A stretch of DNA of 64,000 bases from Agrococcus sp. Marseille-P2731 (GTDB lineage Bacteria > Actinomycetota > Actinomycetes > Actinomycetales > Microbacteriaceae): positions 496,001 through 560,000 of the forward strand of contig NZ_FPEG01000002.1 of the NCBI RefSeq assembly GCF_900117395.1, given 5' to 3'. Under the pieces are notes generated by a model that had not been told where the DNA came from, made no database searches, and saw nothing but the letters and a program-made list of their open reading frames with translations. The position numbers were made by a program, and so were the translations under genes. Positions 16,899 through 26,287 of this stretch are shown piece after piece (within the stretch, counting starts at the first letter, position 1; each line of letters opens with the position of its first letter).

Positions 16899-19120
16899 AC
16901 GTCGTAGACGCCGTCGATGCGGCGCACCGCGTTCAGCACGTTGTCGAGGTGCGTCACGTCGCCCATCTCGAAGGAGAAGCGGCTGATCGCCAAGCGGTCG
17001 GTGCCCGTGTGCACGCTCGCCGAGAGGATGTTGACGTGGTGCTCGCTCAGGATCCGCGTGATGTCGCTCAGCAGCGCTGAGCGGTCGAGCGCCTCGACCT
17101 GGATGTTGACGAGGAACAGGCCCTTCGACACCGGCGCCCACTCGACCTCGATCATGCGCTCGGGCTCCGCGAGCAGGCCCTGCACGTTGGGGCAGCTGCG
17201 CTGGTGCACGCTGACGCCCTGACCACGCGTCACGAAGCCCACGATGTCGTCACCGGGCACGGGCGTGCAGCACTTCGAGAGCTTGACGAGGATGTCGTCG
17301 GCACCGCGCACGAGCACCCCGGATGCGCTCGACGGCGGGCGCGGAGCCCTGCTCGGGATGATGGGCTCGGGCGCGTCGTCGCCGCTGCCCTCCTCCGCGC
17401 GGATGATCGCCACGACCTTCTCGAGCACCGACTGCGTCGAGACGTGCCCCTCGCCCACCGCCGCGTAGAGCGCCGTGACGTCCTCGTGCTTCAGCTGCGC
17501 CGCGACCTGCGCGAACGCATCCCGACCCATGAGCTTCTGCAGCGGCAGGTCGTGCCGGCGCATCGCCTTCGCGATCGCCTCCTTGCCGACCTCGACGGCC
17601 TCGTCGCGGCGCTCGCGCTGGAACCACTGCTTGATCTTGCTGCGGGCGCGCGGCGAGGTGACGAACGAGAGCCAGTCCTGGCTGGGGCCGGCGTCGGGGT
17701 TCTTCGAGGTGAGCACCTCGACGATGTCGCCGGTGGTGAGCTTGGTGTCGAGCGGCACGAGGCGCCCGTTGACCTTGCCGCCCATCGTGCGGTGGCCGAC
17801 CTCCGTGTGCACCGCATAGGCGAAGTCGATCGGCGTGGCCCCGGCCGGCAGGCCGATGACCTTGCCCTTCGGCGTGAAGACGTAGAGCTCCTTCGCCCCG
17901 ATCTCGAAGCGCAGGGAGTCGAGGAACTCGCCCGGATCGGTCGTCTCCTCCTGCCAGTCGTTGATGTGCTGCAGCCACGCCATGTCGGTCGACGACATCT
18001 GCCCACCGCTGCTGCTGCCGCTGCCGCCCTGCTTGTACTTCCAGTGGGCCGCGACGCCGAACTCGGCCCGCCGGTGCATCTCCTCGGTGCGGATCTGGAT
18101 CTCGACGTGGTGCCCGCGCGGGCCGATCACCGTCGTGTGGAGCGACTGGTAGAGGTTGAACTTCGGTGTCGCGATGTAGTCCTTGAGGCGGCCAGGCATC
18201 GGCTGCCAGCGCGCGTGGATCGCGCCCAGCACGGCATAGCAGTCGCGCACCGACGGCACGATCACACGCACGCCCACGAGGTCGTAGATGTCGGTGAAGT
18301 CGTGCCCGCGCACCTGCATCTTCGTGTAGATCGAGTAGTACTGCTTCGGGCGCCCGGCGATGCGGCCGCGGATGCGGCCCGCCTTCATGTCCTCGCTGAG
18401 GGCCGCGACCACGTCGTCGAGGTACCGCTCGCGCTCGGGCGCCCGCGCATCCACGAGGTTCTTGATCTCGAGGTAGACCTTGGGCTGCAGCACCGCGAAC
18501 GAGAGGTCCTCGAGCTCGACCTTGATGGTCTGGATGCCGAGGCGGTGCGCGAGCGGTGCGTAGATCTCGATCGTCTCGCGCGCCTTGCGCTGCGCCGACT
18601 CGCCCGAGACGAAGCCCCAGGTGCGCGCGTTGTGCAGGCGGTCTGCCAGCTTGATCACCAGCACGCGGATGTCCTTCGACATCGCGACGACCATCTTGCG
18701 CATCGTCTCGGCCTGCGCGCTCTCGCCGTACTTCAGCTTGTCGAGCTTCGTGACGCCGTCGACCAGCATCGCGATCTCGTCGCCGAAGTCGGCGCGGCAC
18801 TGCTCGAGCGTGTACGTCGTGTCCTCGACGGTGTCGTGGAGCAGGGCCGCCGCGACGGTGATCGCACCGATGCCGAGATCCGCGAGGATCTGCGCGACGG
18901 CGACGGGGTGCGTGATGTAGGGCTCGCCCGACTTGCGGTACTGCGCTCGGTGCGCCTCCTCGGCGATGATGTAGGCGCGCTGGATCAGCCCCGTGTCGGC
19001 CTTCGGGTGCTGGGCCTTGACCGAGCGGATGAGCTCGTCGATCGCACCGGCGCGGTGCGACCGCGAGAAGAGGAACGGCAGGAGCGTGCGGAAGCCTCCG
19101 CTGGGCTGTGCCTCGCTCAT
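16877..19120 (-). CDS. relA: Bifunctional (p)ppGpp synthetase/hydrolase
   Basis: Rel enzyme of the stringent response: makes (p)ppGpp from GTP/GDP and ATP on starved ribosomes and also hydrolyses it. 747 residues, usual for a long bifunctional Rel, from ATG 19120 with GGGGAGGAG upstream. Domains: HD hydrolase with intact HDTVED (95-100), synthetase with GRPKQYYSIYTK and RLKDYIATPK (311-320), TGS (about 405-465), a conserved cysteine region (KCCTPVPGD) and C-terminal ACT (about 665-747). Both catalytic halves look intact. It lies just after secF in the same direction. Confidence 0.97.
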   Translation of the reverse strand: MSEAQPSGGFRTLLPFLFSRSHRAGAIDELIRSVKAQHPKADTGLIQRAYIIAEEAHRAQYRKSGEPYITHPVAVAQILADLGIGAITVAAALLHDTVEDTTYTLEQCRADFGDEIAMLVDGVTKLDKLKYGESAQAETMRKMVVAMSKDIRVLVIKLADRLHNARTWGFVSGESAQRKARETIEIYAPLAHRLGIQTIKVELEDLSFAVLQPKVYLEIKNLVDARAPERERYLDDVVAALSEDMKAGRIRGRIAGRPKQYYSIYTKMQVRGHDFTDIYDLVGVRVIVPSVRDCYAVLGAIHARWQPMPGRLKDYIATPKFNLYQSLHTTVIGPRGHHVEIQIRTEEMHRRAEFGVAAHWKYKQGGSGSSSGGQMSSTDMAWLQHINDWQEETTDPGEFLDSLRFEIGAKELYVFTPKGKVIGLPAGATPIDFAYAVHTEVGHRTMGGKVNGRLVPLDTKLTTGDIVEVLTSKNPDAGPSQDWLSFVTSPRARSKIKQWFQRERRDEAVEVGKEAIAKAMRRHDLPLQKLMGRDAFAQVAAQLKHEDVTALYAAVGEGHVSTQSVLEKVVAIIRAEEGSGDDAPEPIIPSRAPRPPSSASGVLVRGADDILVKLSKCCTPVPGDDIVGFVTRGQGVSVHQRSCPNVQGLLAEPERMIEVEWAPVSKGLFLVNIQVEALDRSALLSDITRILSEHHVNILSASVHTGTDRLAISRFSFEMGDVTHLDNVLNAVRRIDGVYDVYRITTG

Positions 19121-19148
19121 GCTGCTCCTCCCCTCGGGCTGCGCCGGC

Positions 19149-20120
19149 TCAGACCACCGCGCCCTGGTCGCGCTTGGCCTTCACCTGCTCCTCGCCGATC
19201 TCGTCGTTCTGCCGCAGCTGAGCATAGACAGGAGCGGCGACGAAGATCGACGACCAGGTGCCGACGATGGTGCCGATGAACAGCGCCAGCGCGATGTCGC
19301 GCAGCGTGCCGGCACCCAGCGCGAAGGCGCCGATGAAGAGGATCGAGGCGATCGGCAGCGTCGCGACGATCGAGGTGTTGATCGAGCGCACCAGCGTCTG
19401 GTTCACGGCCAGGTTGATCTGGCCGAGCATCGTGCCGCTCGAGCCCGGCGCCGTGTTCTCGCGCACCTTGTCGAACACCACGACGGTGTCGTAGAGCGAG
19501 TAGCCGAGGATCGTCAGGAAGCCGATCACCGCGGCCGGCGTCACCTCGAAGCCGATGATGCCGTAGACCCCGGCCGTCACCAGGAGGTCGAAGCCGAGCG
19601 ATGCGAGCGCGGCGAGCGACATCTTCCAGGTGCGGAAGTAGACCGCGAGCACGACCGAGACGATCGCGAGGAAGACGACGAGCGCAAGGAGCGCCTGGCG
19701 CGAGACGTCCTGGCCCCACGACGGGCCGATGAACGAGAACGCGACGTCGCCGGTCTCGACCCCGTACTCCTCGGCGAGCGCTGCGCGGATCTCCGCCGCC
19801 TGCTCCTCGGTCACGACGTCGGTCTGCACGCGCACCGTATCGGTGCCGAGCGTCGCAGCGCGCGAGTCGCTGCCGGGCACGATCGACTCGACCACCTCGG
19901 TCGCGCCCTCGGTCGTGGCCGCCTCGAGCTCCGCCACGCGGAACTCGCTGCCGCCGGTGAACTCGATGCCGAAGACGAAGCCGCCGCGCACGACGGTGCC
20001 GAGCGCCAGCACGATGAGGATGATCGCGGTGACCATGAACCACATCTTGCGCCGCGGGACGACGGGGAGCGAGCGCTCCCCCGTGTAGAGCTCGTTGCCG
20101 ATGGTGGTGAGCGATGCCAT
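19149..20120 (-). CDS. secF: Protein translocase subunit SecF
   Basis: Membrane partner of SecD that uses proton motive force to complete Sec-dependent export. 323 residues from ATG 20120, sharing one base with the secD stop (TGATG). It has the N-terminal membrane helix, the FGIEFTGGSEFR motif of the first extracytoplasmic domain, and the C-terminal bundle with LTILGYSLYDTVVVFDKVRE. The acidic/basic C-tail is cytoplasmic. Part of the yajC-secD-secF operon. Confidence 0.96.
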   Translation of the reverse strand: MASLTTIGNELYTGERSLPVVPRRKMWFMVTAIILIVLALGTVVRGGFVFGIEFTGGSEFRVAELEAATTEGATEVVESIVPGSDSRAATLGTDTVRVQTDVVTEEQAAEIRAALAEEYGVETGDVAFSFIGPSWGQDVSRQALLALVVFLAIVSVVLAVYFRTWKMSLAALASLGFDLLVTAGVYGIIGFEVTPAAVIGFLTILGYSLYDTVVVFDKVRENTAPGSSGTMLGQINLAVNQTLVRSINTSIVATLPIASILFIGAFALGAGTLRDIALALFIGTIVGTWSSIFVAAPVYAQLRQNDEIGEEQVKAKRDQGAVV

Positions 20121-21781
20121 CAGGACTCCTTGCCCGTCGTCGCAGCAGCGGACTTCCGCTCGGCGATGGTCTGGCGCCGCTGCGCCTCCTTGGCCGAGGT
20201 CGCGCCCTTGCCCTCGAGGGTCGGCGTGCGGAACTTCGCCCGACCGCGGTAGACGGCGCCGAGCGCCTGCGGGTCGAGGCCCGAGAGCCGGTGGCCGGAG
20301 GAGAAGAAGCGCGTGCGCGACAGGATGCGCAGCAGCGGATGCGTGAACAGGGCCACGACGATGATGTCGATGAAGGTCGTGATGCCGAGCGTGTAGGCGA
20401 AGCCGCGCACGTTGCCCACCGACAGGAGGAACAGGATGACCGCCGCGAGGAAGCTCACCGCGTCCGAGATCAGGATGGTGCGGAAGGCCCGCTTCCAGCC
20501 CGTCTCGAGCGCGGAGCTCAGGTGCTTGCCCTCGCGCAGCTCGTCTCGGATGCGCTCGAAGTACACGATGAACGAGTCGGCGGTGATGCCGATCGAGATC
20601 ACGAGGCCCGCGATGCCGGCGAGCGAGAGGCGGTAGCCCTCGGTGCTCGACAGGAACGTCACGACGAGGTAGCTGAGGATCGCGGCGACGAGGAGCGAGA
20701 AGACCACGACGACGCCGAGCGCGCGGTACTGCAGCACCGAGTAGAAGATGACGAGCAGCAGGCCGATGAGGCCGGCGATGAGGCCCGCCTGCAGCTGGCT
20801 CGCGCCGAGCGTTGGCGAGATCGTCTCCTGCGAGAGCACCTGGAAGCTCACGGGCAGGGCACCGAAGCGCAGCTGGTCCGCGAGGCTCTGCGCGCCATCC
20901 TGCGTGAAGCCTCCGGTGATCTGCGCGTTGCCGTCCGTGATGATCGCGTTCGACGTGATGGCCAGCAGCACCGTCGCGTCGAGCACGACGGCGAACTGGT
21001 TCGTCGGCTCCGGCAGCCCGGTGATCGCTCGCGTCACGTCCTCGAAGTTCGACGGGCCGTCGCCCTGCAGCTCGAGGTTCACGGCCCAGCCGCCGGTCGC
21101 CTGGCCCTGGGAGTTGGTCGCGGCAGACACGCCCGCGTCTGCGATGTTGGCGCCGTCGACCGCCACGGGACCGAGGATGAAGCGTGCCGTGCCGTCGTTC
21201 GAGCACGTGAGGAACGGCTTCGTCGGGTCGGCGACCTGCGTCGGGTCGACGTCGGAGCACTGGAAGGCGTCGAAGTCGGCCTGCACCTGGGGCGTGATCC
21301 ACGCCTGATCCCAGGCGTCGGTGGGGGCGGATGCCTCGGCCTCGGCCTCGGGGTCGGCCTCGGTGGGTGCCGGGGTGGCGCCGGGCGCGTTCGCGGCCGC
21401 GGATGCCAGCACCGGGCGGAACTCCATCTTGGCGCTCGCCTGGATGCGCTGCAGCGTGGCGGCGTCGGGCTCGCCGGGCAGCGCCACGACGATGTTGCGG
21501 CCACCCTGCGTGGTGATCTCGGTCTCCGAGATGCCGGAGGCGTCGACGCGCTGGCGGATGATCGAGACGGCCTGGTCGAGCTGCTCCTGCGAGATCGACT
21601 CGCCCTCAGCGAGCCGGGGCTCCAGCACGATCTGCGTGCCGCCCTCGAGGTCGAGCGCGAGCTGCGGCATCCACGAGCCGCCGCCCCACTGCACTGCCGC
21701 GAGGTTCGCGCCGGTCAAGCCGGCGATGAGCACGACCAGCCAGACGAGGGCGCGCGCGCCCCGGGTACGAGCCTTGGCCAC
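20120..21781 (-). CDS. secD: Protein translocase subunit SecD
   Basis: 553 residues, starting at 21781, four nt after the yajC stop. N-terminal helix, then LGLDLEGGTQ-type motif (LALDLEGGTQIVLEP), a large extracytoplasmic region, and six C-terminal helices with ISIGITADSFIVYFERIRDE. The extracytoplasmic domain carries an acidic low-complexity insert (about residues 135-165, ADPEAEAEASAPTD), as is seen in other actinobacterial SecD proteins. Works with SecF and YajC at SecYEG. Confidence 0.96.
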   Translation of the reverse strand: MAKARTRGARALVWLVVLIAGLTGANLAAVQWGGGSWMPQLALDLEGGTQIVLEPRLAEGESISQEQLDQAVSIIRQRVDASGISETEITTQGGRNIVVALPGEPDAATLQRIQASAKMEFRPVLASAAANAPGATPAPTEADPEAEAEASAPTDAWDQAWITPQVQADFDAFQCSDVDPTQVADPTKPFLTCSNDGTARFILGPVAVDGANIADAGVSAATNSQGQATGGWAVNLELQGDGPSNFEDVTRAITGLPEPTNQFAVVLDATVLLAITSNAIITDGNAQITGGFTQDGAQSLADQLRFGALPVSFQVLSQETISPTLGASQLQAGLIAGLIGLLLVIFYSVLQYRALGVVVVFSLLVAAILSYLVVTFLSSTEGYRLSLAGIAGLVISIGITADSFIVYFERIRDELREGKHLSSALETGWKRAFRTILISDAVSFLAAVILFLLSVGNVRGFAYTLGITTFIDIIVVALFTHPLLRILSRTRFFSSGHRLSGLDPQALGAVYRGRAKFRTPTLEGKGATSAKEAQRRQTIAERKSAAATTGKES

Positions 21782-21784
21782 GAC

Positions 21785-22153
21785 TCAGGCGCGGTCGCGG
21801 GGCTCGTCGGCCTCGCCGGTCTCGTCGACCGCGTCGTCGAGCACCGGCTCGTCCTGCACGACGCGGGCGAGGGTCTGGCGGTGCACGCGCACGATCGTGC
21901 CGGGAGCGATCTCGATGAGCGCCTCGTTGCGCTCGGTGTCGATCTCGCGCAGCTCGCCGAAGAGGCCGAAGTTCGTCATGACCTCGGCGCCGGGCACCAT
22001 CTGGTCCTGCAGCTCAGCAGCCTGCGCCTTGCGCTTCTTGTTGCTGCGGAACATGAAGAAGATCATCGCCGCGAGCACGACCAGCATGATGATCGTCAGG
22101 GGGTCGAACGTGAACCCTTGCTGGGCGGTGGCGGTCGTCTGCAGGAACAGCAT
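21785..22153 (-). CDS. yajC: Preprotein translocase subunit YajC
   Basis: 122 residues from ATG 22153 (MLFLQTTATAQQ); the longer frame from 22201 is not supported. One transmembrane helix (LTIIMLVVLAAMIFFMFRS) is followed by the basic NKKRKAQ and the conserved VMTNFGLFGELREID, which matches the YajC GG-x-G fold with TNFG. The acidic tail (DDAVDETGEADEPRDRA) is extended. It associates with SecDF. A TATGAT hexamer overlapping the ruvB stop (22246-22251) could serve as the promoter of yajC-secD-secF. Confidence 0.93.
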   Translation of the reverse strand: MLFLQTTATAQQGFTFDPLTIIMLVVLAAMIFFMFRSNKKRKAQAAELQDQMVPGAEVMTNFGLFGELREIDTERNEALIEIAPGTIVRVHRQTLARVVQDEPVLDDAVDETGEADEPRDRA

Positions 22154-22202
22154 CGTCTGAAGGGGCCTCTCAGGGGTGGTTCGTCCAGCGCAGCTGCGCA
22201 CA

Positions 22203-22232
22203 GGACGGATGGTCGCAGGACCGATGGTCGCA
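22203..22232. repeat. 15-bp tandem duplication in yajC leader
   Basis: GGACGGATGGTCGCA (22203-22217) is followed directly by GGACCGATGGTCGCA (22218-22232), 14 of 15 identical, in the ruvB-yajC intergenic region. It lies between the candidate -10 (22246-22251) and the yajC start, so it would be in the mRNA leader. Confidence 0.6.
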
Positions 22233-22245
22233 GCACCAAGGGCCC

Positions 22246-22251
22246 ATCATA
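22246..22251 (-). promoter_or_regulatory. Candidate -10 for yajC-secD-secF
   Basis: TATGAT on the minus strand overlaps the ruvB stop codon. It is close to the sigma-70-type consensus, but no convincing -35 was found at 16-18 nt. It would give a yajC leader of about 85-90 nt. Confidence 0.35.
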
Positions 22252-23275
22252 CCCCGTCGAGTGTCGTCGCCCCGCTCGGTCCGACCGCCGTGTCGGCGCC
22301 CGCGTGCCGCATCCCAGCGATCGTCGCGACACGCCCCCTGGGCGTGCGCCCGATCAGTCCCTCGCGCACCAGGAAGGGCTCGACGACCGACTCGATCGTG
22401 TCGGCCTCCTCACCGATCGCCGCGGCGAGCGTCGAGAGCCCGACCGGTCCCCCGCCGAAGCGATGGGCGATGGCGTGCAGCACGGCGCGGTCGATGCGGT
22501 CGAGCCCCGCGGGGTCGACGTCGTAGAGCTCGAGCGCCGCCTGCACCCCGTCGATGTCGCTCGAGCCGGCGTGCACGAGCAGCCAGTCGCGCACGCGACG
22601 CAGCAGCCGGTTCGCGATGCGGGGCGTGCCGCGCGAACGACCGGCGAGCTCGGCGAGCGCGGCCGGCACGAGGTCGACCTCGAGCAGCCGAGCGGAGCGC
22701 ACGAGCACGCGCTCGAGGTCGTCGGTCTCGTAGAACTCCAGGTGCGCGGTGAAGCCGAAGCGGTCCCGCAGCGGCGCGGGCAGCATGCCGGAGCGCGTGG
22801 TCGCGCCGACGAGCGTGAAGGGTGCGAGCTCGAGCGGGATCGACGACGCGCCAGCGCCCTTCCCGACCATGATGTCGATGCGGAAGTCCTCCATCGCGAG
22901 GTACAGCATCTCCTCCGCGGCGCGCGACATGCGATGGATCTCGTCGATGAAGAGCACCTCGCCCGGCACGAGCGCAGAGAGGACGGCCGCGAGGTCGCCG
23001 GCGTGCTGGATCGCGGGGCCTGAGGAGTAGCGGATCGGTCGCCCGGTCTCGGCGCCGATGATGGTGGCGAGCGTCGTCTTGCCGAGCCCGGGTGGGCCGG
23101 CGAGCAGGATGTGGTCGGGCGCGCGGTCCTGCAGCCGAGCGGCCTGCAGCAGCACCTGCAGCTGCCCCTTCACCCTCGGCTGGCCGACGAAGTCGGCGAG
23201 GCTCGTCGGCCGCAGCGCGCCCTCGAAGGCGAGCTCGTCCGGCGATGCGCCGGCGCCCACGAGCGGGTCGGTCAC
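22247..23275 (-). CDS. ruvB: Holliday junction branch-migration ATPase RuvB
   Basis: AAA+ hexameric motor that drives branch migration with RuvA. 342 residues from GTG 23275, overlapping the ruvA stop by 4 nt (GTGA). Walker A GPPGLGKT (60-67), Walker B DEIH (111-114), sensor ATTRSG and the C-terminal winged helix ([14 protein letters not shown]) are intact. An acidic N-terminus ([12 protein letters not shown]) is typical. Upstream in-frame codons belong to a shadow of ruvA. Confidence 0.97.
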   Translation of the reverse strand: MTDPLVGAGASPDELAFEGALRPTSLADFVGQPRVKGQLQVLLQAARLQDRAPDHILLAGPPGLGKTTLATIIGAETGRPIRYSSGPAIQHAGDLAAVLSALVPGEVLFIDEIHRMSRAAEEMLYLAMEDFRIDIMVGKGAGASSIPLELAPFTLVGATTRSGMLPAPLRDRFGFTAHLEFYETDDLERVLVRSARLLEVDLVPAALAELAGRSRGTPRIANRLLRRVRDWLLVHAGSSDIDGVQAALELYDVDPAGLDRIDRAVLHAIAHRFGGGPVGLSTLAAAIGEEADTIESVVEPFLVREGLIGRTPRGRVATIAGMRHAGADTAVGPSGATTLDGV

Positions 23276-23868
23276 TGTCGCGCCCCCGGTCCGAGGATCG
23301 CCAGCGCCGCGCGCAGCAGCGCGCCGGTGGTGCCGACGGTGTCGGGCGCGGCGACGGCGGCGCGCTCGATGGCGTCGACCGCGGTGCGCTCGGGCCACCC
23401 GAGCCCCGTGAGGGCCGTGAGCACGTCGGCTCGCGCATCCGAGCCCTGGGCCGTCGCCTGCGCGGCCGGCGCCGCCAGCTTGCCGCTCAGCTGCAGGATG
23501 AGCAGCTTCGCGGTCTTCGGGCCGATGCCGCTCACCGCCTTGAAGGCACGCTCGTCCTGCTCGTCGATCGCGCGCGCCAGCGCGTCGGGCGAGAGGTGCG
23601 CCAGCACGCCGAGGGCAGACTTCGGGCCAACGCCCGAGACACCGATCAGCAGCTCGAAGGCCTCGAGCTCGGCCTCAGACTCGAAGCCGTAGAGCGAGAG
23701 CTCGTCCTCGCGCACCACCAGGTGCGTGTGCAGCGCGACGTCGCGCCCGGCAGCGGCGGTGAGCGAGGTCTGCGGCGTCACGGCGACGGCGTAGCCGATG
23801 CCGCCGACGCCGACCACGAGCCGCTGCCCGCGGGCGGAGAGCACGGTGCCGTCGAGCCTGGAGATCAC
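23272..23868 (-). CDS. ruvA: Holliday junction DNA-binding protein RuvA
   Basis: 198 residues from GTG 23868 (protein begins M-ISRLDGTV); a tandem GTG at 23871 is also possible. It has the N-terminal OB fold ([20 protein letters not shown]), two helix-hairpin-helix motifs ([13 protein letters not shown] and [13 protein letters not shown]) and the small C-terminal domain III that touches RuvB ([21 protein letters not shown]). TAGGCT lies 6 nt before GTG 23868, suggesting a leaderless transcript, consistent with ruvA being cut off from ruvC by a plus-strand gene. Confidence 0.96.
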   Translation of the reverse strand: MISRLDGTVLSARGQRLVVGVGGIGYAVAVTPQTSLTAAAGRDVALHTHLVVREDELSLYGFESEAELEAFELLIGVSGVGPKSALGVLAHLSPDALARAIDEQDERAFKAVSGIGPKTAKLLILQLSGKLAAPAAQATAQGSDARADVLTALTGLGWPERTAVDAIERAAVAAPDTVGTTGALLRAALAILGPGARQ

Positions 23869-23880
23869 CACGTCAGCCTA
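23869..23880 (-). promoter_or_regulatory. Leaderless-type -10 of ruvA
   Basis: TAGGCT (minus strand, 23875-23880) is followed by 6 nt and the GTG at 23868. This spacing favours 23868 over the tandem GTG at 23871. Confidence 0.5.
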
Positions 23881-23981
23881 GGCGTCGACCACGCGATACG
23901 GTGGGTGGCACACCCCTGCGGGCGAAACCGCTGGAGCTCCGGCTCCCGCCCTCGCCACCCGGCACCGCGAAACGGAGTCCC

Positions 23982-24176
23982 ATGAACGTCACCACTGTGC
24001 TGAGCTTCGTGCTGGCGATCATCTTCGTCGTCGGCGGGTTCCTGCTCATGGGCTACGCGTTCGAGACGCCCGGGCTCGAGTTTGCGCTCTTCGCGGCAGG
24101 CGCTGCCGCCGAGTTCATCGGCTTCTCGCTGCCGCCCGTCATGTGGCGACTCAGCCAGCGCAAGACCCAGCAGTAG
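23982..24176 (+). CDS. Small two-helix membrane protein (64 aa)
   Basis: Unrecognised. 64 residues from ATG 23982 with GGAG 6 nt upstream. Two hydrophobic helices: VLSFVLAIIFVVGGFLLMGY (about 6-25) and FALFAAGAAAEFIGFSLPP (about 34-52), with a short basic C-tail (RLSQRKTQQ). The start could lie further upstream but the ribosome site supports this one. A TACGGT hexamer at 23897-23902 is a possible -10. It is transcribed against the ruv cluster and separates ruvA from ruvC. Confidence 0.65.
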   Translation: MNVTTVLSFVLAIIFVVGGFLLMGYAFETPGLEFALFAAGAAAEFIGFSLPPVMWRLSQRKTQQ

Positions 24177-24194
24177 GTCGTTCGCACCGCGTCG

Positions 24195-24782
24195 TCAGCG
24201 ACGCGCGGCTCTGCCGCCTGCCGTGCCCCTCGGCTTCGACGCGCGCGCCGCGGACTCTGCCGCTGCCCAGGCGCGCTGAGCGGGCGTGACGGCGCTGCCG
24301 CCGGCCACGGGCATCCGCGGCTTCCATCCCTCGGCGATCGCGATCGCCAGCGCATCGGCCGCATCAGCGGGCTTCGGCGCCACGTCGAGCCGCAGCAGCC
24401 TGCGCACCATCTCGCCCACCTGGCGCTTGTCGGCGGCGCCATAGCCCGTCACCGCCGCCTTGACCTCGGTCGGGGTGAGGAGCGCGATGGGGATCCCGCG
24501 CTCGGCCGCGGCGCGCAGCACGATGCCCGAGATCTGCGCGACGCCCATGACGCTCTGCAGGTTCGCCTGCGCGAACACGCGCTCGAGCGCGATGCGCTCC
24601 GGCTGATGCGCGTCGATCGCGGCCTCCACACCGCGGGCGATGCGCAGCAGCCGCTGCTCGATGGCCTCGTCGGCGCCCGAGCGCAGCACCTCGACGTGGA
24701 CGAGGCTCGGCACGCGGTGCTCGACGTCGACCACGCCGACGCCGCAGCGCGTCAGGCCCGGGTCGACGCCGAGCACGCGCAT
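24195..24782 (-). CDS. ruvC: Holliday junction resolvase RuvC
   Basis: Cuts Holliday junctions moved by RuvAB. 195 residues from ATG 24782 (MRVLGVDPG); an ATG two codons upstream (24788) is equally possible. The four catalytic acidic residues are present: Asp7, Glu67, Asp140 and Asp143. The C-terminus is longer than E. coli RuvC (173) by about 20 basic residues. It starts 10 nt after the yebC stop, in the same operon. Confidence 0.96.
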   Translation of the reverse strand: MRVLGVDPGLTRCGVGVVDVEHRVPSLVHVEVLRSGADEAIEQRLLRIARGVEAAIDAHQPERIALERVFAQANLQSVMGVAQISGIVLRAAAERGIPIALLTPTEVKAAVTGYGAADKRQVGEMVRRLLRLDVAPKPADAADALAIAIAEGWKPRMPVAGGSAVTPAQRAWAAAESAARASKPRGTAGGRAARR

Positions 24783-24792
24783 GGGCATGCGG

Positions 24793-25557
24793 CTACTCGT
24801 CGTCCTCGTCGAGCTGCGCCTGCACCTCAGGCGGCACGTCGAGGTTGACGTAGACGTTCTGCACGTCGTCGCTGTCCTCGAGCGCGTCGATGAGGCGGAA
24901 CACCTTGCGGGCCGTCTCCGCATCGCCCTCGACCTTGAGGTTCGGCACGAACTCGACGTCGGCCGAGTCGTAGTCGATGCCCGCGTCCTGCAGCGCCGTG
25001 CGCACGGCGACCAGGTCGCCAGCCTCGGAGAGGATCTCGAAGCCGCCACCCTGATCGGTGACCTCCTCCGCCCCCGCGTCGAGCACGGCGAGCAGGATGT
25101 CGTCCTCGGTGACGCCCTCGGTCTTCGTGACCGAGACGACGCCCTTGCGGTTGAAGTTGTAGGCGACCGAGCCGGGGTCGGCCATCGTCCCGCCGTTGCG
25201 CGTCATGGCGGTGCGCACCTCGGCCGCGGCGCGGTTCTTGTTGTCGGTGAGGCACTCGACCATGAGCGCCACGCCGTTCGCGGCGTAGCCCTCGTAGACG
25301 ATCGTGGCGTAGTCGATCGACTCACCCGTCAGCCCCGCGCCGCGCTTGATGGCGCGATCGATGTTGTCGTTCGGCACGCTCGTCTTCTTGGCCTTCTGCA
25401 CGGCGTCGACGAGGGTCGGGTTGCCGCTCATGTCGGCGCCGCCGATCTTGGCTGCGACCTCGATGTTCTTGATGAGCTTCGCGAACGACTTGGCACGACG
25501 GGCGTCGATGACGGCCTTCTTGTGCTTCGTCGTCGCCCACTTGGAGTGTCCGGACAT
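24793..25557 (-). CDS. yebC: YebC/PmpR-family protein
   Basis: 254 residues from ATG 25557 with CAGGAAG upstream. Typical N-terminus [34 protein letters not shown] and a conserved acidic C-terminus. Family members are described as DNA-binding regulators, and more recently some as translation factors that relieve ribosome stalling at proline stretches; which applies here is not decidable from sequence. Probably co-transcribed with ruvC. A TAGGAT hexamer at 25590-25595 (minus) is a plausible -10. Confidence 0.93.
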   Translation of the reverse strand: MSGHSKWATTKHKKAVIDARRAKSFAKLIKNIEVAAKIGGADMSGNPTLVDAVQKAKKTSVPNDNIDRAIKRGAGLTGESIDYATIVYEGYAANGVALMVECLTDNKNRAAAEVRTAMTRNGGTMADPGSVAYNFNRKGVVSVTKTEGVTEDDILLAVLDAGAEEVTDQGGGFEILSEAGDLVAVRTALQDAGIDYDSADVEFVPNLKVEGDAETARKVFRLIDALEDSDDVQNVYVNLDVPPEVQAQLDEDDE

Positions 25558-25642
25558 GGTGCTTCCTGGTCGTGGGACGGGGACGCCCCATCCTATGCGC
25601 GCCGCCGCGCTGCTCGCTGGCGCTGCGCGTGCGGGGCGCCGC

Positions 25643-26248
25643 TCAGGCGCGCACCCCCGCCGACCGCAGCTCGATCGCCGCAAGCGCTTCGAGCCCCGCG
25701 GCATCCGCCTCGCGGAACGCGCCGACCGGGTCGGGCACGGCGGCGAGCAGGCGCGCCGTCGGCTGCCCGACGAGCGCACGGAGCGCCAGCAGATCACGCC
25801 CCTCCCGCGAGCGGGCGAGCCTGCCCGTCGCGCCTGCTCGCACGGCAGAGCGCACGCGCGGCAGCACCCACAGCAGCAGCACCACGAGCACGGGCAGCAG
25901 CCAGAGCGCCGTGCCGACCGCCGTCGCGAGCGTGTCGACGCCCGAGCGCAGCGAAACGCCCGCGGCGGCGAGCTCGTCGGCGGGCACCGAGGCGTCGCGG
26001 AAGGGCTGCGCAATCCCCTCTCCCACGAGCGGCACCTGCGCGAGGGCCTCGCCCGCGTCCCGCAGGCTCGTCGAGAAGCCGCTCCCGGCATCCTCGATGC
26101 GCGTGCCGAGCACGCCGAGCGACGCGATCGCCTCGCGCACGAGCTGCGAGATCCAGATCGAGAGCACGACGATCGCGATCGCGAGCAGATCGCCTGCGAT
26201 CTGCAGCAGGGCGCGGATGGGCTGGGCCGAGTAGAGCTGCACGGTCAC
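25643..26248 (-). CDS. Hypothetical two-helix membrane protein
   Basis: 201 residues from GTG 26248 (alternative GTG 26242). No family recognised. Two hydrophobic segments, about 14-34 ([20 protein letters not shown]) and about 110-130 ([17 protein letters not shown]), enclose a roughly 75-residue, probably extracytoplasmic loop ([20 protein letters not shown]). The C-terminus is cytoplasmic and Ala/Arg-rich. The long inverted repeat at 26288-26344 lies just upstream, so its promoter may be there. Third-position GC is high and supports coding. Confidence 0.65.
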   Translation of the reverse strand: MTVQLYSAQPIRALLQIAGDLLAIAIVVLSIWISQLVREAIASLGVLGTRIEDAGSGFSTSLRDAGEALAQVPLVGEGIAQPFRDASVPADELAAAGVSLRSGVDTLATAVGTALWLLPVLVVLLLWVLPRVRSAVRAGATGRLARSREGRDLLALRALVGQPTARLLAAVPDPVGAFREADAAGLEALAAIELRSAGVRA

Positions 26249-26287
26249 GATCCAAGCACGGCCGGCGCGAGCGGGCGCGGTTGTCCG

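Noticed and set aside
20114-23023. 969-codon open frame on plus strand
   Set aside because: It is antisense to secD, yajC and ruvB, whose proteins are clearly recognisable. Long antisense frames are common in such GC-rich DNA, and the peptide is an Arg/Glu/Val-rich, low-complexity sequence.
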